DNA from: Tausonia pullulans
Lineage: Eukaryota > Basidiomycota > Tremellomycetes > Cystofilobasidiales > Mrakiaceae
Length of the DNA: 64,000 nucleotides
Direction: 5' to 3'
NCBI GenBank assembly: GCA_951802195.1
Contig: OX637634.1
Span: 62,001-126,000 of the forward strand
How positions within the stretch are numbered: position 1 is the first letter of the stretch; every line of letters begins with the position of its first letter. Both the position numbers and the translations under genes were made by a program. Shown in pieces: positions 35,615 to 47,357 of the stretch. The notes beneath the pieces are model-generated. The model was not told the origin of the DNA. It saw only the letters and a program-made list of their open reading frames with translations, and searched no databases.

Positions 35615-38600
35615 CTATTTGGCCGGCGAAGTATCGCGGTCGTTGCCCGAGTCAATCCCGCGGAGCCAAGGATCCTTGAGGCACTCCTCGACGCCCCACC
35701 TGGTCGCCGGGTCCGGGTCAAGCATGTGCTTGATCAGGGAGCGGCACTCGCGGTCCAGGTTGNNNNNNNNNNNNNNNNNNNNNNNNNNNNNNNNNNNNNN
35801 NNNNNNNNNNNNNNNNNNNNNNNNNNNNNNNNNNNNNNNNNNNNNNNNNNNNNNNNNNNNNNNNNNNNNNNNNNNNNNNNNNNNNNNNNNNNNNNNNNNN
35901 NNNNNNNNNNNNNNNNNNNNNNNNNNNNNNNNNNNNNNNNNNNNNNNNNNNNNNNNNNNNNNCGAACGACCAGGGAAGCTCCTGGAGGGCCATGCAGTAA
36001 AAGACCACACCGCACGCCCAAACGTCGACGAGCCGGGCGTCGTACTCTAAAGGAGATAGAAACGAGGTCAGTCACTGGCGTTCCTGAGAAAGACAGAAAA
36101 ATCAAGCCACACACCTTTCTGCTCAAACTGCTCTGGCGCGATGTACGGCTCGGATCCACAGAGGCCCTTCGACAGGTGCGTCTTCTTCTCCCAGCACATC
36201 CGGAAGACATCCGAGACACCAAAGTCGGTGATCTTGACGTGGCCCCTGCCATCAAGGAGCAGGTTCTCCGGTTTGATATCGCGGTGAGCGACTCCCATAG
36301 AGTGCAAGTAAGCAACACCCTCGAGTATCTGCTTGAAGTAGACGGCGTTCTCTAGGGCGGTGAGGGTACCCTTCTTGATGGCCGCGTAGAGGTCACCGCC
36401 GGGGCAGTACTCCATGACCTCGCACCAGTGGTGATTGTCGTCCTGGACGAGGTCGACCGTCTCGACGATATTGGTGTGGTGGAGGGTCGAGGAAATGCAA
36501 AACTCGGACGTGAGCTTTTTGACGTAATCCTTCTCCGTCTCGTTCTTGCGGCGCTTGCGGAACTCCTGAAGAAAGCAAAGGTAAAATGTCAACTCCGAGC
36601 GAATGGAAAGAAAGCGACGGCAATGACGCACCTTGACAGCATACAGCTTCTCCTCCTTCCGGTCCCACTTGTGCGCAAGCTTGACAACCGCCGTTGCACC
36701 CTTGCCGATCGCAGCCTTCTCGCAGACACCGTACTTAGCAAGCAAGCTCGCTGTTGACGTCCCGTCGGCGCCGCCCTTCTCCGACCCGTTGTTCGACCTC
36801 GCGCCTCCGCCACCACCACCTCCACCACGATCGGACTTCTGCTTCTCCGAGCGCGAGGTTGCCGACCCGGCTGACTGCTTACGCGTAAGCTTGGGGCCCG
36901 AGTTGAGGAGATCCTTGAGGTTAAACTTGTGGCTACTGGACGCCGCCGGTTCGGGGTGGGCCACCGCAACGAGAGGTGGAGAGGGCTGCCCTCCAACTCC
37001 GTACGTCTGGCTAGCGGTCTTCGCCGAGGCGGCGGAGAGCTGATCGGCGAGCTGACCGGGCGAGACCTCGTTGCTTTGGTTGTTGGATTCTCCCGGTCGA
37101 CGAACGCTCGTCGCCCTGCTCGGAGCGCGCGAAGCCTGGCCCGAGCCCCCCTCACTGCCTGTTCCTGCCCCTCCTCCTCCTCCTGCATACGTCGAATCGA
37201 AGTCTGGCGTCATCGGAGGTGAGCCATCGCCGCCCATCGACGACGACGCCGACGGCCGACGCTGCGTCTGGTGCTGGGGAGCAGGGCTGGCACTGCCACC
37301 GCCGCTGATGCTCCCGTTGGATCTCAAGGACGCCTCGGCGTGGTGATTCAAGCTGCTGTTGTACTGGTGATGCTGTTGTTGTGCCTGCTGTTGAGAGCTC
37401 CGATCGACTCCACGCTCACTCGGCGACCGCGAGCTGTGCCCACTCGTTCCGGGCGACTTTTCGTCCTTGTGAAAGATTCTCTGAAGGAACGAAGCGCTTC
37501 GACCAGCCTTCTCGATCAGCGCCGGCTTGCCGTTGGGGACGTTGGCGGTGGAGGATGCCGCGGGAGGAGGAGGCTCCTTCGCTCCGTGGGAACGGGATCG
37601 ACCTCGCTTTGCAGCAGCTGAAGCAGCGGCTTCGCTCGCACTGGCACCCTGTGACGAGGTGGGGGACGCCGCACCGTGCTTGCCCGAAACGGAAGGCTGC
37701 CGACTGACGGGCGCCGAGACCGGCGCGGAGCCCTGAGGGGAGGAGCCTGCCGAAGTGGCCGTCGACAAAGGCGGTAGGTCAGGCGTCCGAGCTGAGGGCG
37801 GGGGCACGACGAGCGCGGCAGCTCGAGGGAGAGCTGGGAGCTCAGAGTCGTAGGGCGAGGCCTGGTGGGAGTTCTGGGTTTGCTTGTCGGCCGGGCGAAC
37901 CTCACCTATAGAGGAGAGCGCTTGGTACGCGGGGAAGGGGAAGGCCATTCCATGGCCGCCCCCGGTAACGGGTTGGTGGCCAGTGACGTCCGACGACCCG
38001 GTCATGATCCCACTCGTAGAAAGCCCAGGGGTCGCCTGGACGGACGAAGGGACCGAGTAGGGCGTCGGGGGAACAGACGCAAGCTCTTCATCCTCCTCCG
38101 CGATCACAGCACTCGTGGCATTCGTGCTGGGAGGGCTGGCGGATTGGATGTCCTCCTCGTCGGCGGCGTTGATGACGGATGAGAGGTGTGATGGGTGATG
38201 CGGCGCTGCTCCAGTAGCAGAGAAGGAAGCAGTCGGATGCGGTGTAGCCGGAGGCGTGGGCGGCTGAAGAGTCGTCTCAAGGGGAGGGGGACGTTGGAGG
38301 GGTGTTTCGGCAGAGGCAGGGGAGTCATTGAGATGCATGTGGGCGAGGTCGTGGACATTGACGACGCGCTCTGGAGGCTGAGTGGAGGACAGAGGGCAAG
38401 ATGGGGCAAATGCAGGCAAAGACAGCGGATAAAGAGGGTCGACGACGTCAGTAAGCTAAGCAGATCCCGGGATAGAAGGGCCGACGGAATTGGGTGGCGG
38501 CTCCCGCAGCTGCCTGGCTGCCCTGCTTGCGCGCTTGGTTGAGCAAGCAAGCTACGTAGCCAAGGGAGCGGCAGCGAGGGAAGGGGGGTTCAAGCGGCGA

Positions 38601-38677
38601 CAACGTACCTCCTTGGAGGCCACCTCTGAGGGCTCTTCGGGCGTATGCGGCATCGAGACGTCGGTCATGGCTGTCAT
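35615..38677 (-). CDS. HAL4/SAT4-type serine/threonine protein kinase with long disordered N-terminus (assembly gap inside)
   Basis: The NPR1/HAL family of fungal kinases regulates plasma-membrane transporters and ion balance. The start is [20 protein letters not shown] (38677; a second Met lies 3 codons on), spliced to [20 protein letters not shown]. About 520 residues of Ser/Pro/Gln/Gly-rich sequence follow, then the kinase domain: [20 protein letters not shown] (P-loop), YAVKEFRKRR (ATP Lys), [18 protein letters not shown], the catalytic loop [58 protein letters not shown], then 200 unknown bases (35763-35962), then [20 protein letters not shown] and a short tail to 35615. All core catalytic residues on view are present. 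[11 protein letters not shown] is typical of the HAL/NPR subfamily. Confidence 0.9.
35763..35962. other. Assembly gap (200 N)
   Basis: Exactly 200 N lie inside the kinase domain C-lobe. The round number suggests a scaffold placeholder, so the true length of missing DNA is unknown. Confidence 0.97.
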
Positions 38678-40126
38678 CGGGAAGTGGACGGGTTCAGGAG
38701 GATTGAGGCGGGAGGTGAAGCGGGCGACGGTGGCTGTTGAGCGAGCAAGGGCGAGACGAGCGGGTTTGGGCGGGCAGTGGGGGGTGGTGGACGACGACGA
38801 CGACGACAAAGGACCAGTCGCGTTAGGTCGACATCCAGAGTTGGTCGTTGGGTAGAGGGCTGTCGTGGAGGAGCATAAACGGAGGACGAGGGAGGGAGAG
38901 TTGAAGAGAGGTGGAGAGAGGGAGAGAAGGGACGAAGTCCCAGCCAGGGCGAAACGGTGCAACACAGCCTCAGTGTGTGCTCTCTACGACCGCTCAGTCG
39001 CTCGCAGGCTGAGCGAGGAGGTGCCTTGGTCAAAGGAGATGAAGAGGCTCACGAGGGTGGGAGAGAAGCGTGGTCTCAACGATGACGGTAGGGACGGTGA
39101 AGCGGGCTGACAAAGGGTGAGGCAGCAAGCGGGCGGCGGGGGTTGCGACGACGACGACGACGGAGCGCAAGAGCTGGTTGGGTGGGAACGAGTCCCCGGT
39201 GACTTAAGCCGAAGCGGGTGGGGGAGTAGGTACGGCTTTCCAGATGGACGGGGGAAGGTAGGGGGTGGGGGATGCCGGTTGAGGTGAATTGAAGCAAATG
39301 AGGGAAGAGTCCCGGCGGCGGCGCTGACTTGAGAGAGTAGGCGAGGGAGGAGACGCCGGCAGCCTCATTTCCCACGCAAATCAATCAGCCAACCAGCCCG
39401 TCCCTTCCTTTACTCATCCGTCTTAATAAGTTAACATTTCCGCCGAGCAGGACCCTTTCCCCCATCAATAACTTGCCTCCAGATCCTCAAGTCCTATCTT
39501 CCTATTCACTAAGGGTCTGCATGTGCGCGTGTTTTCCGGCGAAACCAGAGAGCGACTACATGCGATCCAGGGGGTCCATCGGAGCGCGGCTTCGAGCCGC
39601 GGCGACACGCGCCAACCCACGCGCTTACGGCTGTGGATCGCATATTATCCAACCAAAGTCGTCTCAGTGAGGGAGGGAACGCGTGCGTTGCGCGACTGAT
39701 GATGCACCGAGGTGCACGCGAAAGAGTGAGAGAGTGAGCGAGTGAGCGCAAGGCCATATGAGCTTAGAACCAGAAAGAGTCCGTGTGCCACAGCCATTCG
39801 TGGCGGAAAGCCCTCCTCTCCGTCTTCGAACACACCTTCCCCTCGTCGAAACGCTCTTCCTTCCTCCACTCCATTGCGCCTTCGGAGCTCAGTCTCGTGA
39901 GGTCGCCGGAGCTAGATGTTGTCAGACTAGGGTGCTGGCTGATCTGGCTGCCACCACGTGCGCGAAAAAAAAAAGCACAGCTTGAGACGACGCAAGACTC
40001 TGGGCAGAGAGGGCGTGGGACGGGGAAGCATCACAGAGCAGAACAAGCCCTCTCTCTGTCTCTCACGCGTGACCAACCTGGAAGAGGAAAAAGAGGCATT
40101 ATCCAGCGAACAGTGGGAATTGGGGC

Positions 40127-40157
<31 letters not shown>

Positions 40158-40283
40158 GAACGCTCCGCCGGAGTCGGAGAAGAGAGGGGGAAACCGTCCA
40201 AGTAAGCGTCACCAAAGATTAGGGAGGGAGAGAGAGAAGAGAAAGACACAAGCAAGGATGAAAGTCCAATAGGTAAGCCGGCA
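38678..40283. other. Kinase upstream region / RhoGAP downstream region
   Basis: No gene is recognised. It holds GC-rich promoter-like DNA up to 39350, a mixed stretch to 39960, and an (AG)13 repeat at 40127-40152 just downstream of the F-BAR/RhoGAP stop. Confidence 0.5.
40127..40152. repeat. (AG)n microsatellite
   Basis: Thirteen uninterrupted AG units, about 130 bp downstream of the RGD1-like stop codon. Confidence 0.95.
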
Positions 40284-43200
40284 TTACGGCTGCACAACAG
40301 CTCCTCTCTGCTCCTCCCTTCTTCCACCGCCACCCTCATTCTCCATTGCCTTGAGCGCCCCCTCAGCTTCTCTTCCGAGAGTCTCTAGCCCAGGTGAGAC
40401 GGGCGTCGGCTGCCTAGACGACACCACCGACGACTGCTGTATGTCCTCTGCCTGCTCCTCCTCTCCTAACAGCCGCCGCCCCTTGTTTGCTGGCGTCGGG
40501 GGCACGATAGCGAAGGTCGCTGATGTTGACGGCAGCGCCGAAGTTTGCTGATGCAAGGCATTGAAGTCTGTCGAGATGTGCTTGAGAGCCGCCAGGGAGC
40601 TCGAGGAGCCTCCCGAGGTTGTACGCGGTGGCAACGCCGGAGGAGCCGTCGATGCGGAGGTCGACGAGATTGACCCTGATCTGCTTGGGAGAAGAGGTGG
40701 GCCCATCAACCCACGTGGCGTCACTGGAATGGTGGATGAGGGGACAGAAGAGGGGACACCAGCTCCTCCCACGCTGTGGGCGGAAGAAGGCGGCGATGTC
40801 GAGGAGGCTGACGAAGAGGCAGGATCACCGCTGCCGTGCTGAAATGAAGGGGACCGACGGTGCATCGACCCTGTTGGGTGGAGAGCCTGGGCGGGCGTGA
40901 TGTGTGGGTGGAAGTCCGAATGGCCTTGGCCGCCGCTGGTGCCGATGAGAGCAGCGATGGACGAAGCGGACATCGAGGCGGCCGAGGCCGCAATGAGGGA
41001 CGATGACGACCGATCTCCTTGAGCGACGAGATCCTCGGGTCGCAGCGTCAGGGTCAGACTCGGACCCTCGTGGAAAGCGCCCTTCCTCACGACCGAAACC
41101 GGCGGTCGGCCGTCGAGCTCAAAGATGGTCGCGGCGTGGGTGAGGACGTCCTCTAGCGCGGTGTCCTGTGATTCGAGCGGCAGGGCTGAGGACTCAGTAA
41201 AACATAGAAGATGGGGATTGACTCACCTTGGCGCTCTGGAGAAGGGTGAGCATCTGGATGTCGGTTGTGTCCGTCTCGCCAAAGAGGATCGAGGAGACTG
41301 AAATGAGAGGCGAGAGTCAGCGGCCCCTCAGGAGAGGACACTCGTGTCTCTCGTGCTTACAGATGATAGAAATGTTGCGGCCGTCCATCTTGTTGTCGGG
41401 TACAATGAGTACGCTACTGAGATGTTGAACGATGGCTGGGGAAAAAGCAGAGCGAATCAGCACCATCGCTGAGCGCGGAGATCGGGACCTCGCACCTACC
41501 CTTGAACGTGGCAAGATGGCTAGGAATGATGAAGAGAAGGTTAACGATATCTCCCGCCCCCAGATGGAGGCACACTTACATCTCAGGTAGCCGCTTCAGC
41601 CTCGTCCGGAGCAGGATAAAGTCGTTGGCGATGTGGACCTCGCGCTCCTTGCTGAACGCCAGCCTCTCTTGAAGCGGCCACCGGAACACAGGCTCCGGAA
41701 GCCGACGAAGGTAGAGCTTGAGGATCGCGGCGATTGTGTAGATTTCCTCGGTTCGCGCAAACTGGAAGGCGACCTCGTCAATCTCGATCTTGTGGAGCAG
41801 GTTCTGAACAGTCGACTGGCGGGGGCTGATGCGGTAGAGGCTAGGGAACGAGGGAGGCGAGGTGATCAGTATGAGGGAGTCCTTTTCGATGAAAAGAGGT
41901 AGATGCGACCCACCCTTCAGCGTCAAGACCGCGCTCCTCGACGGCCCGGATACACTTTTCGACAATGAGCGGGATCTGGTCCGACTCGCCGCCAATGCCG
42001 CGTGCAAAGGCGTAGTCGAGAAGAGAGCTGGCCATGAAATGTCAGTAAGCGCCTTTGTGTGAATGAAAGAGCGAGATTGAACGCACACGCCAAATACTGG
42101 TAGTTAGAGAGACGGGGAGAGAGGGAGAATGAACCAACCGGGTTTATTCGTTTGAGTGATCGACACGAGTTTATTATGCTCAACCACTCACTCAGGTCTC
42201 GACACGGCCCGACGTAATAGTTATTGCTGAAGAGAGATTCAGGTATGCCAGTCAAGTGCTGGCCGGACTGTAAGACCAGAGGGTACCAGAGGACGCACTA
42301 GAGCACCGGCGTCGGCTGCCTCTCCGGTCGGATCTCACGCATCGTCATTTGGAGGTCGAGGCCGAGGTTGATCGTCTGGACGGCCTCCTCGGACCGCTTG
42401 CCCAAGACACTGATCATGTGCGACGTCGCCTGCTGGTTACTCGAGTAGCTTGCGAGTGCCATTTGCAGCGTGATGACCTGGATCGGGATGTGAAGCGTCG
42501 TCAGTCAACAGGCACGATGTCTCTTGGGTAGACACTAAGTAAGGGCACGAACGAGCTCCTGAATGAACTGGGCGGCTGACTAGGGGTATGAAGGAATTGA
42601 ACAGGGAGAATCAGCCAACGAAGAGCGTCAAAAGAAACGGGCAAGGAGCCCACGTTGGCTCCGCTCTGCGACACCCGCTCGGCATTCATGCGGAGAGAGT
42701 CGAGGTGAAAGACACCCTCTCGGTAGCGCGCATCTGCAGAGAAGCGAGCCAGCATGAGCCACTTAGCAATCGCTCACGTCCTGCGCGAGAGAGTGGAGAT
42801 GACGAACCAGCTTCTTCCGCCTCCCTCTTGGCCTTGGCTGCCCGAATGTTGCCCTGCTCCGTCTTCTCCCTATCGCGATCTCGATCCCGCTCTCTGTTCT
42901 CGTCGATGCTCGCTCTCGAACGCGCTGCGTCTCCTCCTCCACTTCCCACCCCTCCTCCTCCAGCCCAAAGCCCGCTCTGGAGCTGGTCTTCACTCGCCGC
43001 GCTATTGCTGCCGCCACCCTGCAGGCCCGACAAGAACTGCCGGAACTGCTTCTTGCCCGTCTGCGCGAGATCCACTGCCTGAGCCTGAAACGCGGTCGTC
43101 GCTGCCCCAGCGGTGATAGAGATAGACCCGCCGGGCGTCCGTGGGAGACCGGGCGAGGCGAGCGGCGAGGGCTGAGACGAGGACTCGACGTAATCGGAGG

Positions 43201-44527
43201 TCTTCTTGCGATAAGCTTTCTCGAGCTTGCTGAGATGGGCCAATTGCTCGGTGTAGGTCTGGGCAAGAAGCGAGGAATCAACATCGGAGCGGGATTCGCC
43301 GTGGAGCGAGAGCTATTGGCAAAACGCACCTCCTTGGACTTCTTGACATCTTCGGCGATTCGACTAGAAATTCGGATCTGCTCCGCCTGCGAGAGTACAT
43401 CGAAGACCTCTGCCCGTCAGTTCATGTTAACTTTCTATCGCTCGAATCCGCTCACCTTCAGCTTCGATAGTGGCTTGACGACATCCTCCTTAATGCTGTT
43501 CGAGAAAGCTTTGTGCGCTTCAATCTCTGATAGCCACACACACACATCCGCAAAGCATCAGCGGGTGTGATGCGGCGCATCTTGCGGGTAGGACGACGCT
43601 TCACCCTGCTCGGCACTCTCAATGACCTGCCTCCAAGCGGACCGGACGCTCGGGAGGGCGCCCTTGGAATAGCTGACACTGGGGTAAAGAGGAAGATGTT
43701 AGGTGCCTGCCGTGCCATCGCGTCGCGACGCGTCCGGCGAAGCGAGACACGACAACATCGCAGCACGACGACGCACCCAAGCGAGTTGACGCCGCCGTCT
43801 ATGGCTTTCGCCCGGAAGGTGATGGAGCTGAGACCTTGGGCGCTGTGACCCCAGATGAAGTTTGAAGGTCAGTGAACACTTCTCTTGGCGAGCGGAGAGG
43901 GGGTCCGAGAGGGCGAGAAGACAACCGGCGACCCGGAGAGGGAAGAAAGCCAGCAACGAAAGCGAAAGGGTAGAAGGGAAGGTTGTCTGTCACGCAGGAC
44001 CAATGTCACAGATCTCTCGTCCTTCCCGCATGAAGGGAGCAGAAGAGCCAACGCCGGGTCTGCCGGCGGCAGATGGAGGGCGGCGGCGGACTGCCAACGG
44101 CCGTATTCGCGTTGAGCGAACGATGAGGGTAGAGTAGGAGGAACGCAAGACGACCACAACGACAAAGAAGACTAGGCACTCACAACTGCTCCTCGAGTTT
44201 GGCCCTGAATGATTGAAATCGAACATCGGCACGCAACCCCGGAGCCGTTAGCAGGCAGCAACGGAAGTCAGTCAGTCGAACGCCTCCCTCCTCGCCTTCC
44301 CGCAATCTTGACCCTCTCGCTCTCAACCACAAAGCGTACCTCTCGCGAAAGTACCAGAGGTAATCGTTGTCGAGCTCGCCGAGATGGTCCTCAAATTGCC
44401 GGAGGAACGCCGGCGGACTCGAGCTTGCGCTCGTGTTGGTGCCCACGCTGGACGCCCGGAGCCGTGACGACGATGGCTGATGATGGTGGTGGCCGTGGCT
44501 TCCGCCGCTCGCAGAGTGACGGTCCAT
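40284..44527 (-). CDS. F-BAR and RhoGAP domain protein (RGD1-like)
   Basis: RGD1-type proteins bind membranes through the F-BAR domain and stimulate GTP hydrolysis by Rho GTPases (Rho3/Rho4 in yeast) during polar growth. The start MDRHSASGGSHGHHHH leads to the FCH region FLRQFEDHLGELDNDYLWYF. The coiled-coil part includes VVKPLSKLKVFDVLSQAEQI, SRIAEDVKKSKE and HLSKLEKAYRKKTSDYVESS. A Gly/Ser linker is followed by DRDREKTEQGNIRAAKAKRE and SYSSNQQATSHMISVLGKRS. The RhoGAP domain carries the arginine finger in EGLYRISPRQSTVQ, spliced after GLDAEG, then LKLYLRRLPEPVFRW, HLSSVLIVPDNKMDGRNISI and IFSSILFGETD. A Ser/Pro-rich tail ends at 40284. There is no DEP domain between the two domains, which favours RGD1 over RGD2. 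Many short introns. An upstream in-frame ATG exists (44791) but its sequence looks noncoding and contains 21 sense-strand C. Confidence 0.9.
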
Positions 44528-44994
44528 CGTCGCGTCGTGGTAGGGTGTGTGCTGGAGCAAAGGGACGTTGATGTGGGTGAGAGATGCTGGGTGTCTAAGT
44601 CCTGAACTGGTGAGACGACTCGACGTTCGAGGGTGGAACGCGTCGAACAGGTCCTGACTGATCCTCGAAGGGGAAGTGCTCCGGGGGGGGGGGGGGGGGG
44701 GGGCCGAAGGCCACGAGCGCGGGGAAGCCACTCCCATGAGACGCGCTATCATCATCACCAGAGCGCACGTGAACAAGAGAGGGGGTGACAACGAGCCCCT
44801 CCTCCACTATTTTCTATACTTCGAGAGTGGGGAACAAGAAGATACATGGGGATCGTCGAGTGGATACAGTGGGTCAGGGGACTGGGGATATGCGCGCAAG
44901 AGCGAAATATTCATGACAAAGATTGCGACAAGGAAAAGACAAGAGACAGAAGAGAGACAAATACAGCAGCCAACCAAGCACGTCCCCCTCATTG

Positions 44995-46079
44995 CTAACC
45001 AAACCTACGCTTTCTGATCTCGGCTGAGGAGGGCGGGCGAGAGCAGATCAGCGACTGACGTCTGCGGAATAGCGCGCAGCCCGAAGCAAGTAACAGAGAT
45101 TCAGCTCACCTGTTCGTCCTCGTCTCATATCGGACAATGGCGGCTCGTCCTCATCCAGGGGGAAGCGAAGCCAGTCCGAGCCGTCTCGTCGTTGAGAGGG
45201 CTGAGGACGGAACGTCTCGTCGTCGACGTGCTTGGCCCAGACATCGATGCGACCCGCAGCGTTGAGCAACCGCAGCCGAGTGTCGAACGCATCGACTTTA
45301 TGTGGCTGCTTGGCCGCCACCGAGAGCTTCGAGATGGAGGGATGTGACGTGGGCTGCTTGGTACCCGTGTGCCGAGCGCGAGTTGGAGGGAGATGAAGCA
45401 CCAAGGGGATCGGAGGCCGTCCGCTGGATGCCGTAGGCTGCGAGGGTGCTAGAGAGGGCCATGCCTGCCAGGCGATGGGTGTCTCTGCGAAGAAGGACGA
45501 CGCCGGGGAGGCCATGCCCGCAGAGGAGATGGTTGATGCGGGCGACGAGGGCTGGTGCTGCTGATGCTTGTACGGCGGCCGAGGAATTGCAGGAGCGACT
45601 TGAGGAGATGCCACCGGTCTTCTGGGCCGGTAAGCGAAGTACGATGCTGCGTTGGACGGGGACGAGGGAGGAATTACCCCTTGAGCGGGGAGGATCTGAG
45701 CCGGCGCCCGAAGGTGCTTGTCGTCGTGGTCATCATACTCGAAGGGGCTTCCGGACGAGAAGGATGAGCTCGAGTCTGAGGAGGCCGCGAGGGAAACAGC
45801 CGGGGAGAAGAGGACATCATCGAGCTCAAAGATCGACGTCGTTGCTGATGTAGGTGTTGAGACTAGGAAGGGCGTCGTCGAGGGAGAGGGGAAGGCGACG
45901 AGCCGGCGGCGATAACGGCCCGCATCGGCCTGTGCCTGACGGCCAACGATAGCTGGGGGGGGCCGACGGAGCGCGCTGGCGGTGTTGGACGTAGGCAGCG
46001 AAGTGCAAAGAACGGCCGGCGAATCGGTCGCAGGCAGCAACGACGATGACCAGGGGCGAGGAGAAGGCAGGGAGCTCAT
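44995..46079 (-). CDS. Unknown Ser/Pro-rich protein with conserved-looking C-terminal part
   Basis: I do not recognise this gene. An open exon (46079-45110) starts MSSLPSPRPWSSSLLPATDS, and one 86-nt intron (45024-45109, GTGAGC...CTCAG with an upstream CTGAT branch) joins it to a 29-nt last exon, giving about 332 residues ending GRTAEIRKRRFG. The first two thirds are Ser/Pro/Ala-rich with short acidic patches (FELDDVLFSPAVSLA; FEYDDHDDKH). The last 110 residues are less biased: PIPLVLHLPPTRARHTGT, KVDAFDTRLRLLNAAGRIDV, DWLRFPLDEDEPPLSDMRRG. The splice join, which turns a ragged read-through tail into a compact basic end, and a start in good context support a real gene. An intrinsically disordered regulatory protein is possible, but no function is assigned. 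Confidence 0.6.
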
Positions 46080-47357
46080 GGATGTAGGGGTTGATGGGGT
46101 TAGCTCACTGCTTGCCAAGGCGAGAGTGGAAACGCTAAGTAAAGGAGAGAAACGGAGTATACGGCTGACAAGCATCCCTGACGGCAGGCAGCTGGTCAGC
46201 CTCTTCGCTCGGCCTTCCTTTCCCACGCCCGTCCGTCAGCCGATCAATTATCATCGAGCGCCCTAATTCGGCGGCCTCCTCCACGCCGATCCTGCCTTGG
46301 GCCACATTGGCTGACTTGCCGTGGCCGGTGGAGGAACAAATGAGGATGAGAAAACTCCTTCGCTCTGCCCGCATCTGACAGGCTCCCCTGTATCTGCGAA
46401 CTGTATTGACCTCATCGAGCTGACTTGACCCCTACTTCAGCAGCCACGGGAACCTGACCTCCGCATCAGGTCATCAGAGTTTGCAAACCTGTCTGCGCGC
46501 GCAACTTGCTGGCAAAGGGACAACGGAGTGGCGGTCTGCTTCGGATGACTCACTGCCGTCGTCAGCGTCCCGAGAGGCCGCGCTCGCCGCACGTACGACC
46601 TGGATCGTGGAGGCACACACATACCCGAGGACCGATGACCGAGCGAGCTGCGGCGCTTTTGGACCTCCTGGCCCGAAAGTAAGATAGGCGGGTCAATTAC
46701 CGGAGAGGGGGAGAGAAAAAATGGGGAGCTGAGGGTCCCCACTGCAATCGGAGAGACTGGACTGAGCTGATGGTACGCTTTCGATCGTGTACTCCAAACT
46801 CCTGGGCCGTTGGGGAGGAAGATCCGCCCGCGAGCCAGAGGGGAGAAGCTAGAGAGCCGGGCAAGTCACCCTCAGGTTGCTTCGCACAGCAGAAGTTACT
46901 CTTGCGGCAGAGAGAGATCGAAAGATCAGCTGGCTACGTCTGTTCTTCTACTCCCCCTTCCTGTTTTTCTTTCTTTCGTTCGTGCATTTCCGTAGGTAGG
47001 CGTGGCTTGAAAGGCGTGATCTCAGACAGCGCGCGGTGCTCCGCTCGGCGCGGAACGGACGGATTTTAAGAGCGGACGGACTCCTCGGCAAGGTAGGTCA
47101 GCAAGCGCCAGACTGTAGGACACCAATTCTTTCTTTCCCCAACCCCCGTCTTCACCTCCTTCCATCTATCGGCCTTCGATTACTACGACATTCCTCTTTC
47201 CTCTTCGGCGCCTTGACAAACAGGCCTTTTCGCTGCGCGCACGTTCTTGCAAGGTCCGCCCGTTCCGCCTCTCCCCACCTTGCTCTGCCCCTCTCTTTCG
47301 CTGACGACTGTAGCCTCTCTCCAGTCCTCAATACTCCCCCCCCCCAAACCGACCGAC
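46080..47357. other. Divergent intergenic region between two unknown genes
   Basis: No gene is recognised. The 250 bp before the repeat-protein start are pyrimidine-rich and contain a run of 10 C at 47336-47345 only 13 bp before its ATG. Confidence 0.5.

Noticed and set aside
44528-44791. Upstream start for the F-BAR/RhoGAP protein
   Set aside because: The in-frame extension includes a 21-base C run coding poly-Pro and looks like leader DNA; the Met before DRHSASGG has a good context and is closest to the F-BAR domain.
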